15,496 nucleotides of DNA from Treponema sp. (GTDB lineage: Bacteria > Spirochaetota > Spirochaetia > Treponematales > Breznakiellaceae), in contig JAITRD010000054.1 in the NCBI GenBank assembly GCA_031288575.1, forward strand, positions 1 to 15,496. The letters are read 5' to 3'. The notes below the pieces were generated by a model. It worked only from the letters and a program-made list of their open reading frames with translations, searched no databases and was not told where the DNA came from. Of the stretch, positions 1 to 6,621 are shown piece by piece. The position numbers and the translations under genes were made by a program. Each line of letters starts with the position of its first letter. Positions within the stretch are counted from its first letter, which is position 1.

Positions 1-163
1 TCTGTTTATATTCAGGCGGATTTATCTTATATCCGTTACACGGATATTCATTTGAGCAGTATTTTTGATTATTATACCCGCAAAATCCTGCCCGGATTGT
101 CCGGCTTTTTTCGTGAGCACAAAGATTACAGCCTGGGCCATGCTTATTTTTAGTTGTTTTCAT
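1..163 (-). CDS. Cysteine-rich small protein, C-terminus beyond the window
   Basis: This is a leftward reading frame of 54 codons that runs off the left edge without a stop. Its ATG (163-161) overlaps the TGA of the preceding gene as ATGA, and a GAGGG ribosome site lies about six bases upstream, so it belongs to the same operon. The visible part has cysteines at about residues 12, 15, 28, 36 and 42 (a CxxC pair followed by three spaced cysteines), with many Asn, Lys and Tyr residues. That pattern suggests a small metal-binding or zinc-knuckle fold. I do not recognise the family. The full length is unknown, and no function can be claimed beyond likely metal binding. Confidence 0.6.
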   Translation of the reverse strand, partial: MKTTKNKHGPGCNLCAHEKSRTIRAGFCGYNNQKYCSNEYPCNGYKINPPEYKQ

Positions 164-453
164 ATCAGCCCTCTTTTATCTGTTCGTTTTATCGGTGCGG
201 ATGTATCAACATTTTCTCTTTCAATTTCTTCATCGACTTTCAAAGTTTCCTGGCGGATAATATACGCTTTTAGGTTTATGTCTTCCCGGTCAGGTTCGTT
301 TGCTATTTTTTTTTCTTTATTTTTATTAAAAGAAATAATAGCAATATCGTCATTTAGAATAACCGGAATACCATAGACCTGTTTCCCCGAATAATAGCGG
401 AGCCCCCAGGCTCTGGCGGTTACGACACGGTTTTTCATTTTTTTCTGTTTCAT
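160..453 (-). CDS. Hypothetical basic/charged protein, 97 aa
   Basis: This gene encodes a 97-residue, highly charged protein with no recognised domain. The first ~50 residues (many Lys, Arg and Tyr, with a VILNDDIAIISF hydrophobic strand) look like a small beta-rich fold. The C-terminal half is rich in Glu, Lys and Asp and probably helical or disordered. Its ATG directly abuts the TAA of the XRE gene upstream. The ribosome site GAGGAGG is formed by that gene's final Glu-Glu-Asp codons, so translation is probably coupled. The end overlaps the next gene by ATGA. Operon position among element maintenance genes is the only clue to role. Confidence 0.6.
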   Translation of the reverse strand: MKQKKMKNRVVTARAWGLRYYSGKQVYGIPVILNDDIAIISFNKNKEKKIANEPDREDINLKAYIIRQETLKVDEEIERENVDTSAPIKRTDKRGLI

Positions 454-1140
454 TTATTCATCCTCCTCATAGTTATATTTAGCCTTGCCGTCAATGACTT
501 TTTGGCATTTCAGGATCGCCATGTTTGCATAATTCGCAATATCGGCCAGGTGATTGATTAGATTTTTCATATCGGTTTCAAGATCATCCGTACCAATATC
601 AGAGACAACATTCAGATTGTCTTTGATCTTTCCGAAACAATAGTTAAGGTTTATATTGGTCCAACCGCTTCTATACGATTCATGTTCTTTTAATCGTTTT
701 ACCTGTTCCTTTATCGATACCTGGAACATTGTTGAATACTTGTCAAAATCTGGAATAGTTTTTTCTATTTCATCCAACGTCATTTTAATTATCATTAAAT
801 CAGCGGATATACGCCATGTAATGTAATTGGCCAGGTTTTCGTTTTTCATTTCTTCATAAATGGCTATTTTTCCGTCAAGATGTTTTAATAATTCTTTTAT
901 ATCAGATGCCACAATTCCGTCCATGGTATACGATAAGGAAAGCCCCAGGGCTTTCCTTAATTTGTTCAAATCATGCAATGAGTAACGTTCCCGCTTATCA
1001 TTTTCAATGGCCGATATTTTAATCGGAGATATTCCCGATAATTCCGATAGGCCGATTAATGTTAATCCTTTATCTACCCTGGCCCATTTTATTCTTTTCC
1101 CAATACCTTCAGGGTCTTTAGACAACGGTTCCATTTCCAC
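454..1140 (-). CDS. XRE-family helix-turn-helix regulator with long helical C-terminus
   Basis: This 228-residue protein has an N-terminal helix-turn-helix of the XRE/Cro type at about residues 13-70. The order is a GKRIKWAR helix, a GLTLIGLSELSGIS turn, a SPIKISAIENDKR recognition helix, then a LHDLNKLRKALGLSL helix. The remaining ~150 residues look mainly alpha-helical and match no domain I recognise. They may mediate oligomerisation or ligand sensing. A GTG start at 1140 is chosen because GGAGG lies six bases upstream (1147-1151) and the HTH follows in the normal place. The gene sits immediately downstream of a small Cys-rich gene. It is distinct from the CI-like repressor at 6716, so the element encodes at least two XRE regulators. 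The target is unknown. Confidence 0.8.
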   Translation of the reverse strand: MEMEPLSKDPEGIGKRIKWARVDKGLTLIGLSELSGISPIKISAIENDKRERYSLHDLNKLRKALGLSLSYTMDGIVASDIKELLKHLDGKIAIYEEMKNENLANYITWRISADLMIIKMTLDEIEKTIPDFDKYSTMFQVSIKEQVKRLKEHESYRSGWTNINLNYCFGKIKDNLNVVSDIGTDDLETDMKNLINHLADIANYANMAILKCQKVIDGKAKYNYEEDE

Positions 1141-1141
1141 G

Positions 1142-1384
1142 TTATACCTCCAGGCAAAAGAGCCAATTCAAAAAATTGCTATAGCATGATTCCCTTATGC
1201 TTCTCTTTTCATCATGGCATAATTCGCTAGCAGGGCAATCGGCACATTTTAAGTCCATAAAGTCAAAAGTACTGTTAATAAATGTCAAGCTCTCCCTGCC
1301 GTATGTTTTTGCCAATTTCTCCAGTTTCCGGTATTTCTCCGCCGGTATTGGTATCATTAACGATACTGTCTGGTTTTCCATCAT
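1142..1384 (-). CDS. Small cysteine-rich protein overlapping the upstream gene
   Basis: This gene encodes about 80 residues from the ATG at 1384 (a second ATG follows at 1381). The N-terminal part reads like a short beta strand and helix (TVSLMIPIPAEKYRKLEKLAKTYG begins near residue 7). It is followed by a cysteine cluster with Cys at about 47, 50, 56, 67 and 77, of the form CxxCPx4-5C. This suggests metal binding. The first ~110 bases lie inside the 3' end of the upstream gene in another frame, an unusually long overlap for this compact operon. The frame stays open upstream only to an A8 run at 1409-1416, just past two stop codons. It could therefore instead be the downstream half of a frameshifted fusion. 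The ribosome site (GGGAG, ~11 bases away) is mediocre. Confidence 0.5.
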   Translation of the reverse strand: MMENQTVSLMIPIPAEKYRKLEKLAKTYGRESLTFINSTFDFMDLKCADCPASELCHDEKRSIRESCYSNFLNWLFCLEV

Positions 1385-1613
1385 AATTAACAATTCTCCC
1401 GCCAAAGATTTTTTTTATTAAGTGGACATCGTGGGCTAATTTTAGCCCACGATTTTTTAAAATGTCCATTTCTTCAGGACTGTAATTAACAAGTTTCCCG
1501 TCCGGCCCTTTATCTTCGCAATACACCCAGCCCGATTCCATGGATAGAGCAACCTCCTGGTTTAATTCGGCGCTGTTTATATACCAAAAACCGGGCCGGT
1601 ATTCCTTAGACAT
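1275..1613 (-). CDS. Hypothetical acidic protein, 112 aa, downstream of parB
   Basis: This gene encodes 112 residues with no recognised domain. Its ATG at 1613 overlaps the end of parB as ATGTCTAA, and an AAAGGA ribosome site lies upstream, so it is cotranscribed with parAB. Residues 1-70 (GFWYINSAELNQEVALSMESGW, then helices NYSPEEMDILKNRGLKL and AHDVHLIKKIF) look folded. The last ~40 residues are rich in Gly, Asn and Glu and look flexible. That flexible part is encoded where the next gene begins in a different frame. An A8 tract encodes the Lys-Lys at about residues 67-68. Role unknown; a small partner of the partition system is possible but unproven. Confidence 0.6.
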   Translation of the reverse strand: MSKEYRPGFWYINSAELNQEVALSMESGWVYCEDKGPDGKLVNYSPEEMDILKNRGLKLAHDVHLIKKIFGGRIVNYDGKPDSIVNDTNTGGEIPETGEIGKNIRQGELDIY

Positions 1614-2595
1614 TATCAATCCTTTTGTGGATAAGGCTTATAATATCCAGGGCCGCTTCTTTTTTTATTTCGGCTATCCGGGACTGTTCCGCATCCGGTC
1701 CTAATTCTTTTATGCGGTTATTAACGGCCGTAACGTAGGTATAGATTTCGTCAAAAATGTCATGGACATCTACCTGCTTATGTTCCACGGACATCCGTTC
1801 TACCGGGGCCGCCGGAGGCCGTGGTTTAGTTTCTTCTTCCCTCTTTTCCGCTTCAGGGGGAGGCAGGGCGGGGTCTATTTCTCCGGCCGGTTCCGCTGGC
1901 GGTATATCCGCCGGATATTCCGCTGTATCCCCTTCCGGCGGCATTTCTTCCGGTGTTTCTTTTGGTTTATTACCTCGGTAGTCTTTTATAACAGCCCTGG
2001 CGGCGCTCATGGTCCCGCCGGTGTTTATTATGTACTGTACCAGCATGGGCACGTCTTCATTTTTTGCGGCCCGAATAATGTCCAAAACGGACGTTTCCAG
2101 GGTGGATGTGTCGATGCCTTTTTCCTCTGCGATTTTCCGCAATTTATAAGCGGCAATGTGGCGGGAAACATATACTTCACCTTTGGATAATTCCGCCGCT
2201 ACTTCCCGCTGGGTGAAACCGTTTTGGGTCATCAAAAAAATACCCCGCTCCCGTTCCCTGGCGGTCAGGTCATTTCTTTGCATGTTTTCGATTAGCTGAA
2301 TTGTCAGCCTGTCTCCCGAAACAAGCATGGCGTTAATGTGCGAAAAATCGTCTCCGTTTTCCGTAAGGTAGCGGCAAGCCTTAACCCTGCGGTGCCCCGC
2401 TATCAATTCAAAGCGGGGGGAACCGTCATCGGCGGGGGCGGCCGGCTTAACCAAAACCGGTTCCAATAAGCCGTTTTTCTTTATAGACTCCGCCAATTCT
2501 TCAATTCCGGTATAATCTTCCCGGACATTCCCGGTTTCAATCAGGTCAGATATACTAATTACACGAGCAATCGAAGCCCCTTCCATTTTAGCCAT
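1606..2595 (-). CDS. parB: ParB-family partition protein
   Basis: This is a centromere-binding, CTP-switch-type ParB protein of 329 residues. The N-terminal ParB/Srx domain (about residues 10-115) includes the GHRR motif at 67-70 and the ENMQRNDLT segment at about 103-111, both typical of ParB CTPase folds. A KorB/Spo0J-like HTH follows at about 124-150 (GFTQREVAAELSKGEVYVSRHI). A proline- and glutamate-rich linker covers about 210-265, and a C-terminal helical segment (270-329) is the likely dimerisation domain. The start ATG overlaps the parA stop by eight bases, so the two are translationally coupled as in classical parAB operons. ParB should bind a parS site near the operon and act with ParA to segregate an extrachromosomal or excised form of the element. 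The parS site itself is not identified. Confidence 0.93.
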   Translation of the reverse strand: MAKMEGASIARVISISDLIETGNVREDYTGIEELAESIKKNGLLEPVLVKPAAPADDGSPRFELIAGHRRVKACRYLTENGDDFSHINAMLVSGDRLTIQLIENMQRNDLTARERERGIFLMTQNGFTQREVAAELSKGEVYVSRHIAAYKLRKIAEEKGIDTSTLETSVLDIIRAAKNEDVPMLVQYIINTGGTMSAARAVIKDYRGNKPKETPEEMPPEGDTAEYPADIPPAEPAGEIDPALPPPEAEKREEETKPRPPAAPVERMSVEHKQVDVHDIFDEIYTYVTAVNNRIKELGPDAEQSRIAEIKKEAALDIISLIHKRIDNV

Positions 2596-3301
2596 TTATC
2601 GCCTCCTTGGTGATTGCGTCCACAAACCGGTCAAGTTTGTTTTTTACGGCCGCCTGTAAAGCATAATTAATATCGGACGTTAATTTTTTTAGTGATTTAA
2701 CGTAGGGGATAGGCTCCGCCATAAGATATTCCCCGAATTCCGCCCGGTATTCTTCATAAATTCCGGGAAGGTTAGTTTTTTCGTTAAAGGCATTGACACA
2801 CACAAGCGTTTCCGTTTCGATGTAGCATTGCTGTAAGGTGCGGAAATATAATTTTGTTGCCTCCAGGTCTATTCGGGAACACGTACCGGGAATAATCAGC
2901 ACATCGGCCGCAAAAACGGCGTTCCGGGTGTGGGCTCCCCAATATCCGGGGGGATCAATGATTATATAATCGTATTTTTCCGTATACCCGGCTCTTTTCA
3001 GGTTAATTTTTAATTGACGGTCCATAATGTTGTTAAGCAACATATTTTTTAGATCGCCGGGGATAATATCTATATATTCCATTGCGGGATATATCCCTTT
3101 GAAGTTTTCCCCGGTCCCCGATAAAAAAGACATAGATGTAAAATCCTTTAGGACCTGACCGAATACCCCGGACAAGGCCATGTTAGAATCAGCATCAAAG
3201 AGTAAAACATGCTTTTTCCGGGCGGCCAATAGTATAGCCGTAACGGTTGCAAGGGTTGTTTTTCCGGTCCCACCCTTCCAGTTTGAAAATGTTAGTATCA
3301 T
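2588..3301 (-). CDS. parA: ParA-family partition ATPase
   Basis: This is a deviant Walker-A ATPase of 237 residues. KGGTGKTT lies at residues 9-16, with the signature lysine K9 and catalytic-site lysine K14. The DADSN motif is at about 36-40, and the Walker B strand YIIIDPP at about 112-118. There is no N-terminal DNA-binding extension, so this is the short form. The ATG at 3301 is preferred because GGAGG sits four to five bases upstream (3306-3310). A longer frame would begin inside ssb and adds 19 basic residues absent from the family. ParA should bind DNA non-specifically in its ATP form and move ParB-bound DNA. It lies between ssb and parB in the leftward operon. Presence in an integrated element implies that an excised or replicating stage needs stabilising. 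Confidence 0.95.
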   Translation of the reverse strand: MILTFSNWKGGTGKTTLATVTAILLAARKKHVLLFDADSNMALSGVFGQVLKDFTSMSFLSGTGENFKGIYPAMEYIDIIPGDLKNMLLNNIMDRQLKINLKRAGYTEKYDYIIIDPPGYWGAHTRNAVFAADVLIIPGTCSRIDLEATKLYFRTLQQCYIETETLVCVNAFNEKTNLPGIYEEYRAEFGEYLMAEPIPYVKSLKKLTSDINYALQAAVKNKLDRFVDAITKEAING

Positions 3302-3317
3302 AGAGCCTCCTATAATT

Positions 3318-3716
3318 CTAGAACGGTACTGTTTCTCCGGTTTCCGGGTCCGTTTCATACCCGGTTGCGGCCTTATCTTTTTCCCCTTTCGGGAAACTTA
3401 AGAGCGTAATATTATCAATAACAATAGTAATATCATTACGTTTTACATGGTTGCTATCTTCCCATACGTTTTGATTTAGCTTCCCCTCAATCCCTATCAG
3501 CTTCCCCTTGTTCATGTGTTTTTGCATGGCCTCGGCATACCTACCCCATACGGTACACCGGAAAAAATTGGGCTTTTCTATCCATTCTCCATCTTTTTTG
3601 TATGAATCATTAACGCATATCGAAAAGTGCATACAGGCTGTTCCGCCAACCGTGTATCTTAATTCCGCATTAGCGGCAATGCGGCCGATAGCGGTGTAAT
3701 GGTTAATCATTGCCAT
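3318..3716 (-). CDS. ssb: Single-stranded DNA-binding protein
   Basis: This is a 132-residue SSB with one OB fold. Family-typical features are the N-terminal strand INHYTAIGRIAANAELRYT, the SYKKDGEW loop, the FFRCTVWGRYAEAMQKHMNKG core and the LIGIEGKLNQNVWED strand. The C-terminal tail is short and acidic and ends GETVPF, a variant of the usual acidic IPF tip that recruits replication and repair proteins. A GGGAGGG ribosome site overlaps the stop of the upstream gene. Mobile elements often encode their own SSB to protect DNA during transfer or replication. Together with the adjacent parA and parB it forms a maintenance module. The start could be either of the first two Met codons (residues 1 or 3). 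Confidence 0.95.
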   Translation of the reverse strand: MAMINHYTAIGRIAANAELRYTVGGTACMHFSICVNDSYKKDGEWIEKPNFFRCTVWGRYAEAMQKHMNKGKLIGIEGKLNQNVWEDSNHVKRNDITIVIDNITLLSFPKGEKDKAATGYETDPETGETVPF

Positions 3717-3717
3717 T

Positions 3718-4455
3718 TTAACCCTCCCGATAATTTTCCCATGCTGTATCGATGGCTACATAAATATCCACCAATATAGAGCCAATTAATTTATGTTGAA
3801 AAATCCCATAAATTAAATGAAAAATAGATAAGAAAAACATTTGTCGAGATATAACCAGGCTATGAATAAAATATCTAAAATAGTTTTTAACTTTTTTCAT
3901 TTTTGTCTCTATATTTTTGTAGTGAAAATAATATCCGCAATTATCAGGATCACATTTTTTTGTAGCGTATGGGCATCCGCCTTTACCGCAAAAAAATTCA
4001 TTCCAATTTCCACCGGCGGCCTCTAATTTATCGCCCTGCTTAATTATGGCCTCTTTGTATTCATTAAAGGTTTCAATTTCCGGCAAAAGATCGCCTATAT
4101 TATCAATGTCAAATTGATCACATCCGGCGGCCTTTAATTCCGCAATAGATTTTATACCCGCTTGAGCCAAAATAAATTCGGCCGCCTGGGTGCTATGATA
4201 ACGGTTTAGAATTCCGGCGGAATAAGCTATACCGCAAGTTAAGCCGTCTTTTCGGGCCTTGGTGATAGCCTTTTCTTTTTCTTTTGCTGATATTTTGTAC
4301 CCAGCCCAAAAGGAAATAAGATTATGCGCCCCTTCTCTTTCATAGCCGTAACAATCAATCAACTTTGCCTCTTTGAGGGTGTAATCTTTGTTGTGTGTCT
4401 TTTCAAACCATTTCCAAAAAACATCAATAATTTTTTCCATTTCCGCCTTGTTCAT
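3718..4455 (-). CDS. Hypothetical protein with Cys cluster and hydrophobic C-terminus
   Basis: This gene encodes 245 residues from the ATG at 4455, which shares a base with the upstream stop (TAATG) and has AAGGAGAA in front. A longer in-frame reading back to 4692 overlaps the upstream gene and is rejected. Residues 1-150 are mixed helical, with Lys/Glu-rich stretches. Four cysteines at about 156, 161, 168 and 173 (in FFCGKGGCPYATKKC and DPDNC) form a likely zinc site. Residues ~193-235 are strongly hydrophobic and aromatic and could be one or two membrane segments. This tail is encoded by DNA more AT-rich than the rest of the gene. The family is not recognised. The hydrophobic tail may be original or a later replacement of the true C-terminus. 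Confidence 0.65.
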   Translation of the reverse strand: MNKAEMEKIIDVFWKWFEKTHNKDYTLKEAKLIDCYGYEREGAHNLISFWAGYKISAKEKEKAITKARKDGLTCGIAYSAGILNRYHSTQAAEFILAQAGIKSIAELKAAGCDQFDIDNIGDLLPEIETFNEYKEAIIKQGDKLEAAGGNWNEFFCGKGGCPYATKKCDPDNCGYYFHYKNIETKMKKVKNYFRYFIHSLVISRQMFFLSIFHLIYGIFQHKLIGSILVDIYVAIDTAWENYREG

Positions 4456-4817
4456 TATGCGCTTCTCCTTTCGTAGTTTTCCGGGATTGATACATGCCAA
4501 TTTTCGGCATAAGCCTTTAAACCCGAATCCGCTATAGCCAGCCAATCCAAAACATCTTCCCGCCGCCAGCATTTCACCCCGCCTAAAAATTGATAATTGC
4601 GGCCGCAACAGGGCTGTAAAAATAATTTTGACCTGTAAGTCGGAAATGCCGCCCCGCCCTTGAGGGATACTGCGGTTTTTAGATTGATCCAATCCGGCAG
4701 GTTATCTATTCGTTTTTGTTTTTGTATATCAATGCGTAGCGCTTGTATTTCCTGGGTAAGCGTGGATATGGCGATAGAATAACCCTGTAAGACCATTTCT
4801 AATTCCGTGGAGGTCAT
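4455..4817 (-). CDS. Excisionase/MerR-like HTH protein with N-terminal coiled coil
   Basis: This gene encodes 120 residues. Residues 1-35 form a probable coiled coil (ELEMVLQGYSIAISTLTQEI and following). The region at about 41-92 begins DWINLKTAVSLKGG and ends GGVKCWRREDVLDWL. It has the layout of a small winged HTH such as HTH_17/Xis proteins: an initial helix, a turn, then a 'wing' leading into a W-R-R-E-D-V helix. I know similar sequences as mobile-element hypotheticals but cannot name a family. Start ATG overlaps the upstream stop as ATGA. An excisionase or recombination directionality factor is possible from size and fold but not shown. Medium confidence in DNA binding. Confidence 0.6.
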   Translation of the reverse strand: MTSTELEMVLQGYSIAISTLTQEIQALRIDIQKQKRIDNLPDWINLKTAVSLKGGAAFPTYRSKLFLQPCCGRNYQFLGGVKCWRREDVLDWLAIADSGLKAYAENWHVSIPENYERRSA

Positions 4818-5041
4818 AAGGCATATTCCTTTCTAATTATTTCCAAGCGGGTATTTATCCAGGTTTCCAAAACTACCATTTCCCCCCGGATCATGACCGG
4901 GCCGCCGCCGGTTTTTTTCAAGGCTTTCCATATCGAGACGGAGCGGATGCCGGAATCAAGATCGGCGTCAAAGAGACTCCGGTACTTAATCCCGGCAATG
5001 TAAACCGCCGCAGGATTAGTCTTTGAAAAAAGGGCGGCCAT
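4814..5041 (-). CDS. Small hypothetical protein, possible DNA-binding, 75 aa
   Basis: This gene encodes 75 residues. The segment from about residue 17 (GIKYRSLFDADLDSGIRSVS, then an IWKALKKTGGGPVMIRGEMV strand-turn region) resembles a short winged HTH in which IWKALKKTGGGP would be the recognition helix and turn. The match is by eye only. GGAGGGG, located in the last codons of the upstream gene, serves as ribosome site, and TAA lies two bases before the ATG. The gene ends in an ATGA overlap with the next one, which is itself HTH-like. The two may act as a pair. Function otherwise unknown. Confidence 0.6.
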   Translation of the reverse strand: MAALFSKTNPAAVYIAGIKYRSLFDADLDSGIRSVSIWKALKKTGGGPVMIRGEMVVLETWINTRLEIIRKEYAL

Positions 5042-5043
5042 TT

Positions 5044-5286
5044 TTATTTTTCCCCTCCGGGTTTTTTAATTTTCTTGAAGAAAGGTATTAGCCTGGTTAG
5101 ATCGCCGGGATGGGCGGGGTCAAAAACCACCCTGTATTCAAAATATCCTTTATCGGCAATTTTCCGGCATTGAGAGTCTCTATTGTGGAAACGGTAACTC
5201 AAATTATCCACCGTAAACCATTTTTCTGTAACAACAGAATCATAGATTTCTTTTTGCGCCTTTGTTAAATCGGTTTCGTTTTTCAT
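5044..5286 (-). CDS. Winged-helix-like small protein, 80 aa
   Basis: This gene encodes 80 residues. LTKAQKEIYDSVVTEKWFTV then DNLSYRFHNRDSQCRKIADKG, followed by YFEYRVVF, gives the helix-turn-helix-strand order of a minimal winged-helix domain, as in replication-origin or resistance-type regulators of phages. The C-terminal IPFFKKIKKPGGEK tail is basic. Start ATG overlaps the upstream stop as ATGA, and a GGGGGGAA ribosome site is upstream. A DNA-binding role is inferred from the fold pattern only. No named family is recognised. Confidence 0.6.
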   Translation of the reverse strand: MKNETDLTKAQKEIYDSVVTEKWFTVDNLSYRFHNRDSQCRKIADKGYFEYRVVFDPAHPGDLTRLIPFFKKIKKPGGEK

Positions 5287-5606
5287 TTTTCCCCCCGGTC
5301 TTTATGGGGCTGGGCCTTTTTCAAAGTTGAGCCGCAATAAGGGCAATGGTCTTTGTCATTTTCGATGATTATATCCTCAATATGAAAATGTTCGGCACAA
5401 TTTTCACACTTAAAATAAATCGGATTAGCCAGGTATGATTTTTTTAACTGCCTGCATTGTTTCGATAACGGAATTACGCCGTTCATTTTGTTTTTTAATT
5501 TGACATAAAAATCGGCTAACAGTTTTCCGATTTCCGGGTATTCTGCCTGAAGGGGGCCGGAAATATCTATAGCCCCATCGATCAAAAGAATCCGCTCCTT
5601 AGACAT
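5283..5606 (-). CDS. Zinc-ribbon protein, 107 aa
   Basis: This gene encodes 107 residues from the ATG at 5606, which overlaps the upstream stop as ATGTCTAA and follows an AAGAGG site. A further 15 in-frame residues upstream are rejected because they would overlap the previous gene more deeply and lack a ribosome site. A zinc ribbon is visible: CENC at residues 67-70 and CPYC at 88-91, with His at 73 and 75 between them. The N-terminal half (ILLIDGAIDISGPLQAEYPE then helices) is unassigned. Rubredoxin-like ribbons of this type bind Zn and often DNA or protein. The exact role is unknown. It sits mid-operon among other small Cys-rich genes. Confidence 0.7.
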   Translation of the reverse strand: MSKERILLIDGAIDISGPLQAEYPEIGKLLADFYVKLKNKMNGVIPLSKQCRQLKKSYLANPIYFKCENCAEHFHIEDIIIENDKDHCPYCGSTLKKAQPHKDRGEK

Positions 5607-6099
5607 ATTTAGCCTCTTCATACAGACCGGAAAAATTAGCGAGAACCGCATATCCCGCTATGTCGTCATTTTCATAAAATCCGCAATCGCCATTTTCCCA
5701 TTCTCTCCAAAAACATTCTCTTTGTTTTTGGTTTAATAAAGTACGTCCGGCAAGCATGGCGATAGCCGCATCCCATGGGCTGTACAGTTTTACCGGTTTA
5801 CCATCTTTTATCTGGCAATCTCCGCAATTTCCCTGGGCACATTCCCCGCATGGGTCCGGGACCGCCGGGGGATCATCGGGGAGCTTGGCGGCGTTTAGGG
5901 AGTTAATGACGGCGGTTTTATGGTCTTGATTATCCGGGTCAATCCCAATAAGGCAGATCGGGTCCGGCCTGGGGCGGACCACCACGGACACGGAAACCCG
6001 CCCATCCTCTTCCGGCGGCCAGATTTCGATGCAAGTAACGCCGATACTTGCGGACTCCAGGGCATTAGTGACTCTTTGTAGGGTCGTGTGTTCTTTCAT
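5599..6099 (-). CDS. Hypothetical protein with CxxCx4CxxC cluster, 166 aa
   Basis: This gene encodes 166 residues from the ATG at 6099, chosen because GGGGG lies about nine bases upstream. A TTG 36 bases earlier is less likely. Residues 1-60 form a beta-rich unit (VTCIEIWPPEEDGRVSVSVV, then ICLIGIDPDN). Four cysteines at 84, 87, 92 and 95 (CGECAQGNCGDC) form a compact metal site. The C-terminal ~70 residues include DAAIAMLAGRTLLNQKQREC and a Trp-rich WREWENGDCGFYENDD stretch that looks folded. The family is not recognised. A 2Fe-2S or Zn site is possible. Position next to the operon start suggests early expression. Confidence 0.6.
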   Translation of the reverse strand: MKEHTTLQRVTNALESASIGVTCIEIWPPEEDGRVSVSVVVRPRPDPICLIGIDPDNQDHKTAVINSLNAAKLPDDPPAVPDPCGECAQGNCGDCQIKDGKPVKLYSPWDAAIAMLAGRTLLNQKQRECFWREWENGDCGFYENDDIAGYAVLANFSGLYEEAKYV

Positions 6100-6144
6100 A
6101 ATTTTTATCCCCCTTTGAATTTGATAACTTCCCAATGAGAATAT

Positions 6145-6192
6145 TCACTCTGCCACCACATCTTTGGCGTTTTTTTTGGTTAAAATGGTCAT
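6145..6192 (-). CDS. Possible 15-codon leader ORF
   Basis: A short ORF (MTILTKKNAKDVVAE) starts at ATG 6192 with GGGGGG about seven bases upstream, and ends 45 bases before the next gene. It would fill the otherwise empty gap between 6205 and 6099 in the operon. Composition is normal for a peptide, but the ORF is too short to be judged on sequence alone. It may be a chance frame. Confidence 0.2.
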   Translation of the reverse strand: MTILTKKNAKDVVAE

Positions 6193-6204
6193 ACCCTCAC
6201 CCCC

Positions 6205-6393
6205 CTATGCCGCCGGACCGGGGTCAAGTTTTTTTAACCGGGGGCAAAGCCCCAGGCCGCCATACGCCTCTTCATGCCGGCGGAAATTATCTTTATGGAT
6301 ACAGCCGGCACAACCCTGGCAATCAATACCACGTTCTCCCCTACCCCATTCCAGGAAAATCGGAGGATCGTTTAGGGTATAGGTTTTGTTCAT
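6205..6393 (-). CDS. Small Cys-rich protein, 62 aa
   Basis: This gene encodes 62 residues with CQGCAGC (Cys 25, 28, 31) followed by a fourth cysteine at 50 in GLGLCPRLKK. The spacing CxxCxxC-x18-C is compatible with a zinc finger or iron-sulphur site. Its ATG overlaps the upstream stop as ATGA. It is the second gene of the leftward operon, immediately downstream of a gene with a strong ribosome site. The family is not recognised. Confidence 0.6.
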   Translation of the reverse strand: MNKTYTLNDPPIFLEWGRGERGIDCQGCAGCIHKDNFRRHEEAYGGLGLCPRLKKLDPGPAA

Positions 6394-6593
6394 GCCTGGG
6401 CTCCCATGGCGGGGACCGTCCCGGTGCCGTTGAACAGGGGGGCATCCGGCCCCACAAGGCCGTAATCCGCCCTAAGCGCTTCCTGGGCCCGGACCATGGC
6501 CTCGGTCTGGTAGATAACGTCATCCTGGCTCTTTTCGCTTTCCAATTGCCGAAAGATAGCCAAAAGGGTTTTTTGCTTTTCCGTCAACTTCAT
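6390..6593 (-). CDS. First gene of the leftward early operon, 67 aa
   Basis: This gene encodes 67 residues, probably a helical bundle (KLTEKQKTLLAIFRQLESEK, SQDDVIYQTEAMVRAQEALRAD) with a Gly/Pro-rich tail. The start is certain: AGGAGG sits at normal spacing upstream, and the promoter with TTGACA and TATTAT lies 29-57 bases further up. It is the promoter-proximal gene and would be under direct control of the CI-like repressor at 6716. The family is not recognised. Its place is like that of Cro or N genes in phage early operons, but there is no HTH. Confidence 0.65.
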   Translation of the reverse strand: MKLTEKQKTLLAIFRQLESEKSQDDVIYQTEAMVRAQEALRADYGLVGPDAPLFNGTGTVPAMGAQA

Positions 6594-6621
6594 GGGTTTA
6601 CCTCCTATCTAACATAAGACA

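Noticed and set aside
1757..2190. Rightward frames rich in Ser, Gly, Phe and Arg
   Set aside because: These are antisense shadows of the Pro/Glu-rich linker and HTH of parB.
3302..3358. 19-residue N-terminal extension of ParA
   Set aside because: It lies inside ssb and before the consensus GGAGG; ParA proteins usually start shortly before the Walker A motif.
4456..4692. N-terminal extension of the protein at 3718
   Set aside because: It overlaps the HTH-like gene 4455-4817 across most of its length and lacks a ribosome site; the ATG at 4455 has a good one and forms a TAATG overlap.
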